Shown: positions 19,825-20,179 of the stretch, piece by piece | How positions within the stretch are numbered: position 1 is the first letter of the stretch | Layout of the letters: each line of letters starts with the position of its first letter | From: Bdellovibrio sp. | GTDB taxonomy: Bacteria; Bdellovibrionota; Bdellovibrionia; Bdellovibrionales; Bdellovibrionaceae | Reading direction: 5' to 3' | DNA: 20,179 nucleotides | Assembly (NCBI GenBank): GCA_017745015.1 | Contig: JAGIAF010000015.1 | Location: 2,472-22,650 of the forward strand | Notes under the pieces: model-generated | Seen by the model: the letters and a program-made list of their open reading frames with translations, nothing else | Database searches by the model: none | Told to the model about the DNA's origin: nothing | Program-made: the position numbers and the translations under genes

Positions 19825-20179
19825 AGAAGTTAATTTTATTCGTAATGGTATTAGGGCTTCAAGCGCAAGCATGGGCAGTGGGTAATGAAATTGCCAATGG
19901 TGGAGACTCGATTTCCGCAGAGTTCATCAGACATGGTCAAACAATTGGAGACCTTTGGAAACAATTGGATTTGCCAAAGGATTTCCCTGTGAACGCAAGT
20001 CAGTTTAAAGACATCGTTCGTGACGCTATTGTTGAAACTAGGGACTCTGTGGATATCGATGGTCGCGTACTCGATGCGATCAATATTCCCACTCAAAAGC
20101 GTATCGTTGTGAATCGGGCTCGCTGGGCTCAAATCGACGACTATAAAAAAATCGTGATCGTATTTCATGAGTATGTAGG
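19821..20179 (+). CDS. Secreted protein with HE zinc-site-like motif, 3' end missing
   Basis: First 119 residues only; the gene runs past the window. The signal peptide MKKLILFVMVLGLQAQAWA is cleaved before V20. The mature part opens with GNEIANGGD, then DIDGRVLDAINI (78-89), RIVVNRARW (94-102) and IVIVFHEYV (111-119) with H116-E117. The order DG-x-x-x-D, buried strand, helix with HE parallels the secreted protein at 12075-13562, though the second histidine of HExxH is not confirmed here because the window ends. It could be a gluzincin-like peptidase or an inactive relative. Starts at the ATGA overlap with the DUF4423 regulator; AGGA lies about 6 nt upstream. Confidence 0.7.
   Translation, partial: MKKLILFVMVLGLQAQAWAVGNEIANGGDSISAEFIRHGQTIGDLWKQLDLPKDFPVNASQFKDIVRDAIVETRDSVDIDGRVLDAINIPTQKRIVVNRARWAQIDDYKKIVIVFHEYV

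Noticed and set aside
1..20179. CRISPR array, prophage genes, toxin-antitoxin pair or integron site
   Set aside because: No evenly spaced repeats, phage structural genes, paired small toxin/antitoxin frames or attC-like sites were seen; the only mobile element is the IS3-family copy.

Overview
The window looks like chromosome of a Bdellovibrio-like predatory bacterium (Bdellovibrionota). The call rests on several lineage markers seen together: two TIGR02147/DUF4423 regulators, each beside a gene for a Sec-exported protein with an HE zinc-site-like motif; a RomR-like receiver protein; many small signal-peptide proteins of unknown function; and moderate GC with a mix of ATG, GTG and TTG starts. 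The species cannot be fixed from the sequence alone.

Positions 1-7432 are mostly housekeeping. A partial nadC and a RomR-like response regulator lie on the minus strand. Facing away from them is a tight plus-strand cluster: LptF/G permease, def, fmt and rpe, with 8-nt overlaps at def/fmt and fmt/rpe. It covers LPS export, N-terminal formylation/deformylation and the pentose phosphate pathway. An MHS-like MFS transporter, a NUDIX hydrolase whose 3' end overlaps the transporter gene antisense, and a small outer-membrane protein follow.

Positions 7433-11097 hold an apparently solitary hutH, a VOC-fold protein and a complete IS3-family element (9711-10921) with 26-bp imperfect inverted repeats and an A8 frameshift site. 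Successive gene ends here carry a structured repeat (9137-9172 and 9676-9711, perhaps a degraded copy near 7446), and a GGTGCCAGGCAC palindrome lies on both sides of the IS.

Positions 11098-13592 form a self-contained module: a DUF4423 regulator and a divergent secreted HExxH protein sharing a 164-bp control region and closed at both ends by look-alike terminators. A second pair, a DUF4423 regulator whose stop overlaps (ATGA) the start of a secreted HE-motif protein, begins at 19048 and runs off the window. The two secreted proteins share a DG-x-x-x-D ... HE layout. This repeated regulator plus exported putative peptidase arrangement is the best candidate for a poorly described system here.

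Positions 13594-19047 contain a NhaR-like LysR regulator divergent from a ribosome-hibernation (HPF/RaiA-like) plus BON-domain pair, two secreted or outer-membrane proteins of unknown function, a flavodoxin-fold reductase and a small exported ASH/choice-of-anchor-D-like protein. No tRNA, rRNA, CRISPR array or recognisable riboswitch was seen. No gene-free stretch exceeds about 300 bases; the longest, 18815-19047 and 14518-14720, hold only candidate control sites.
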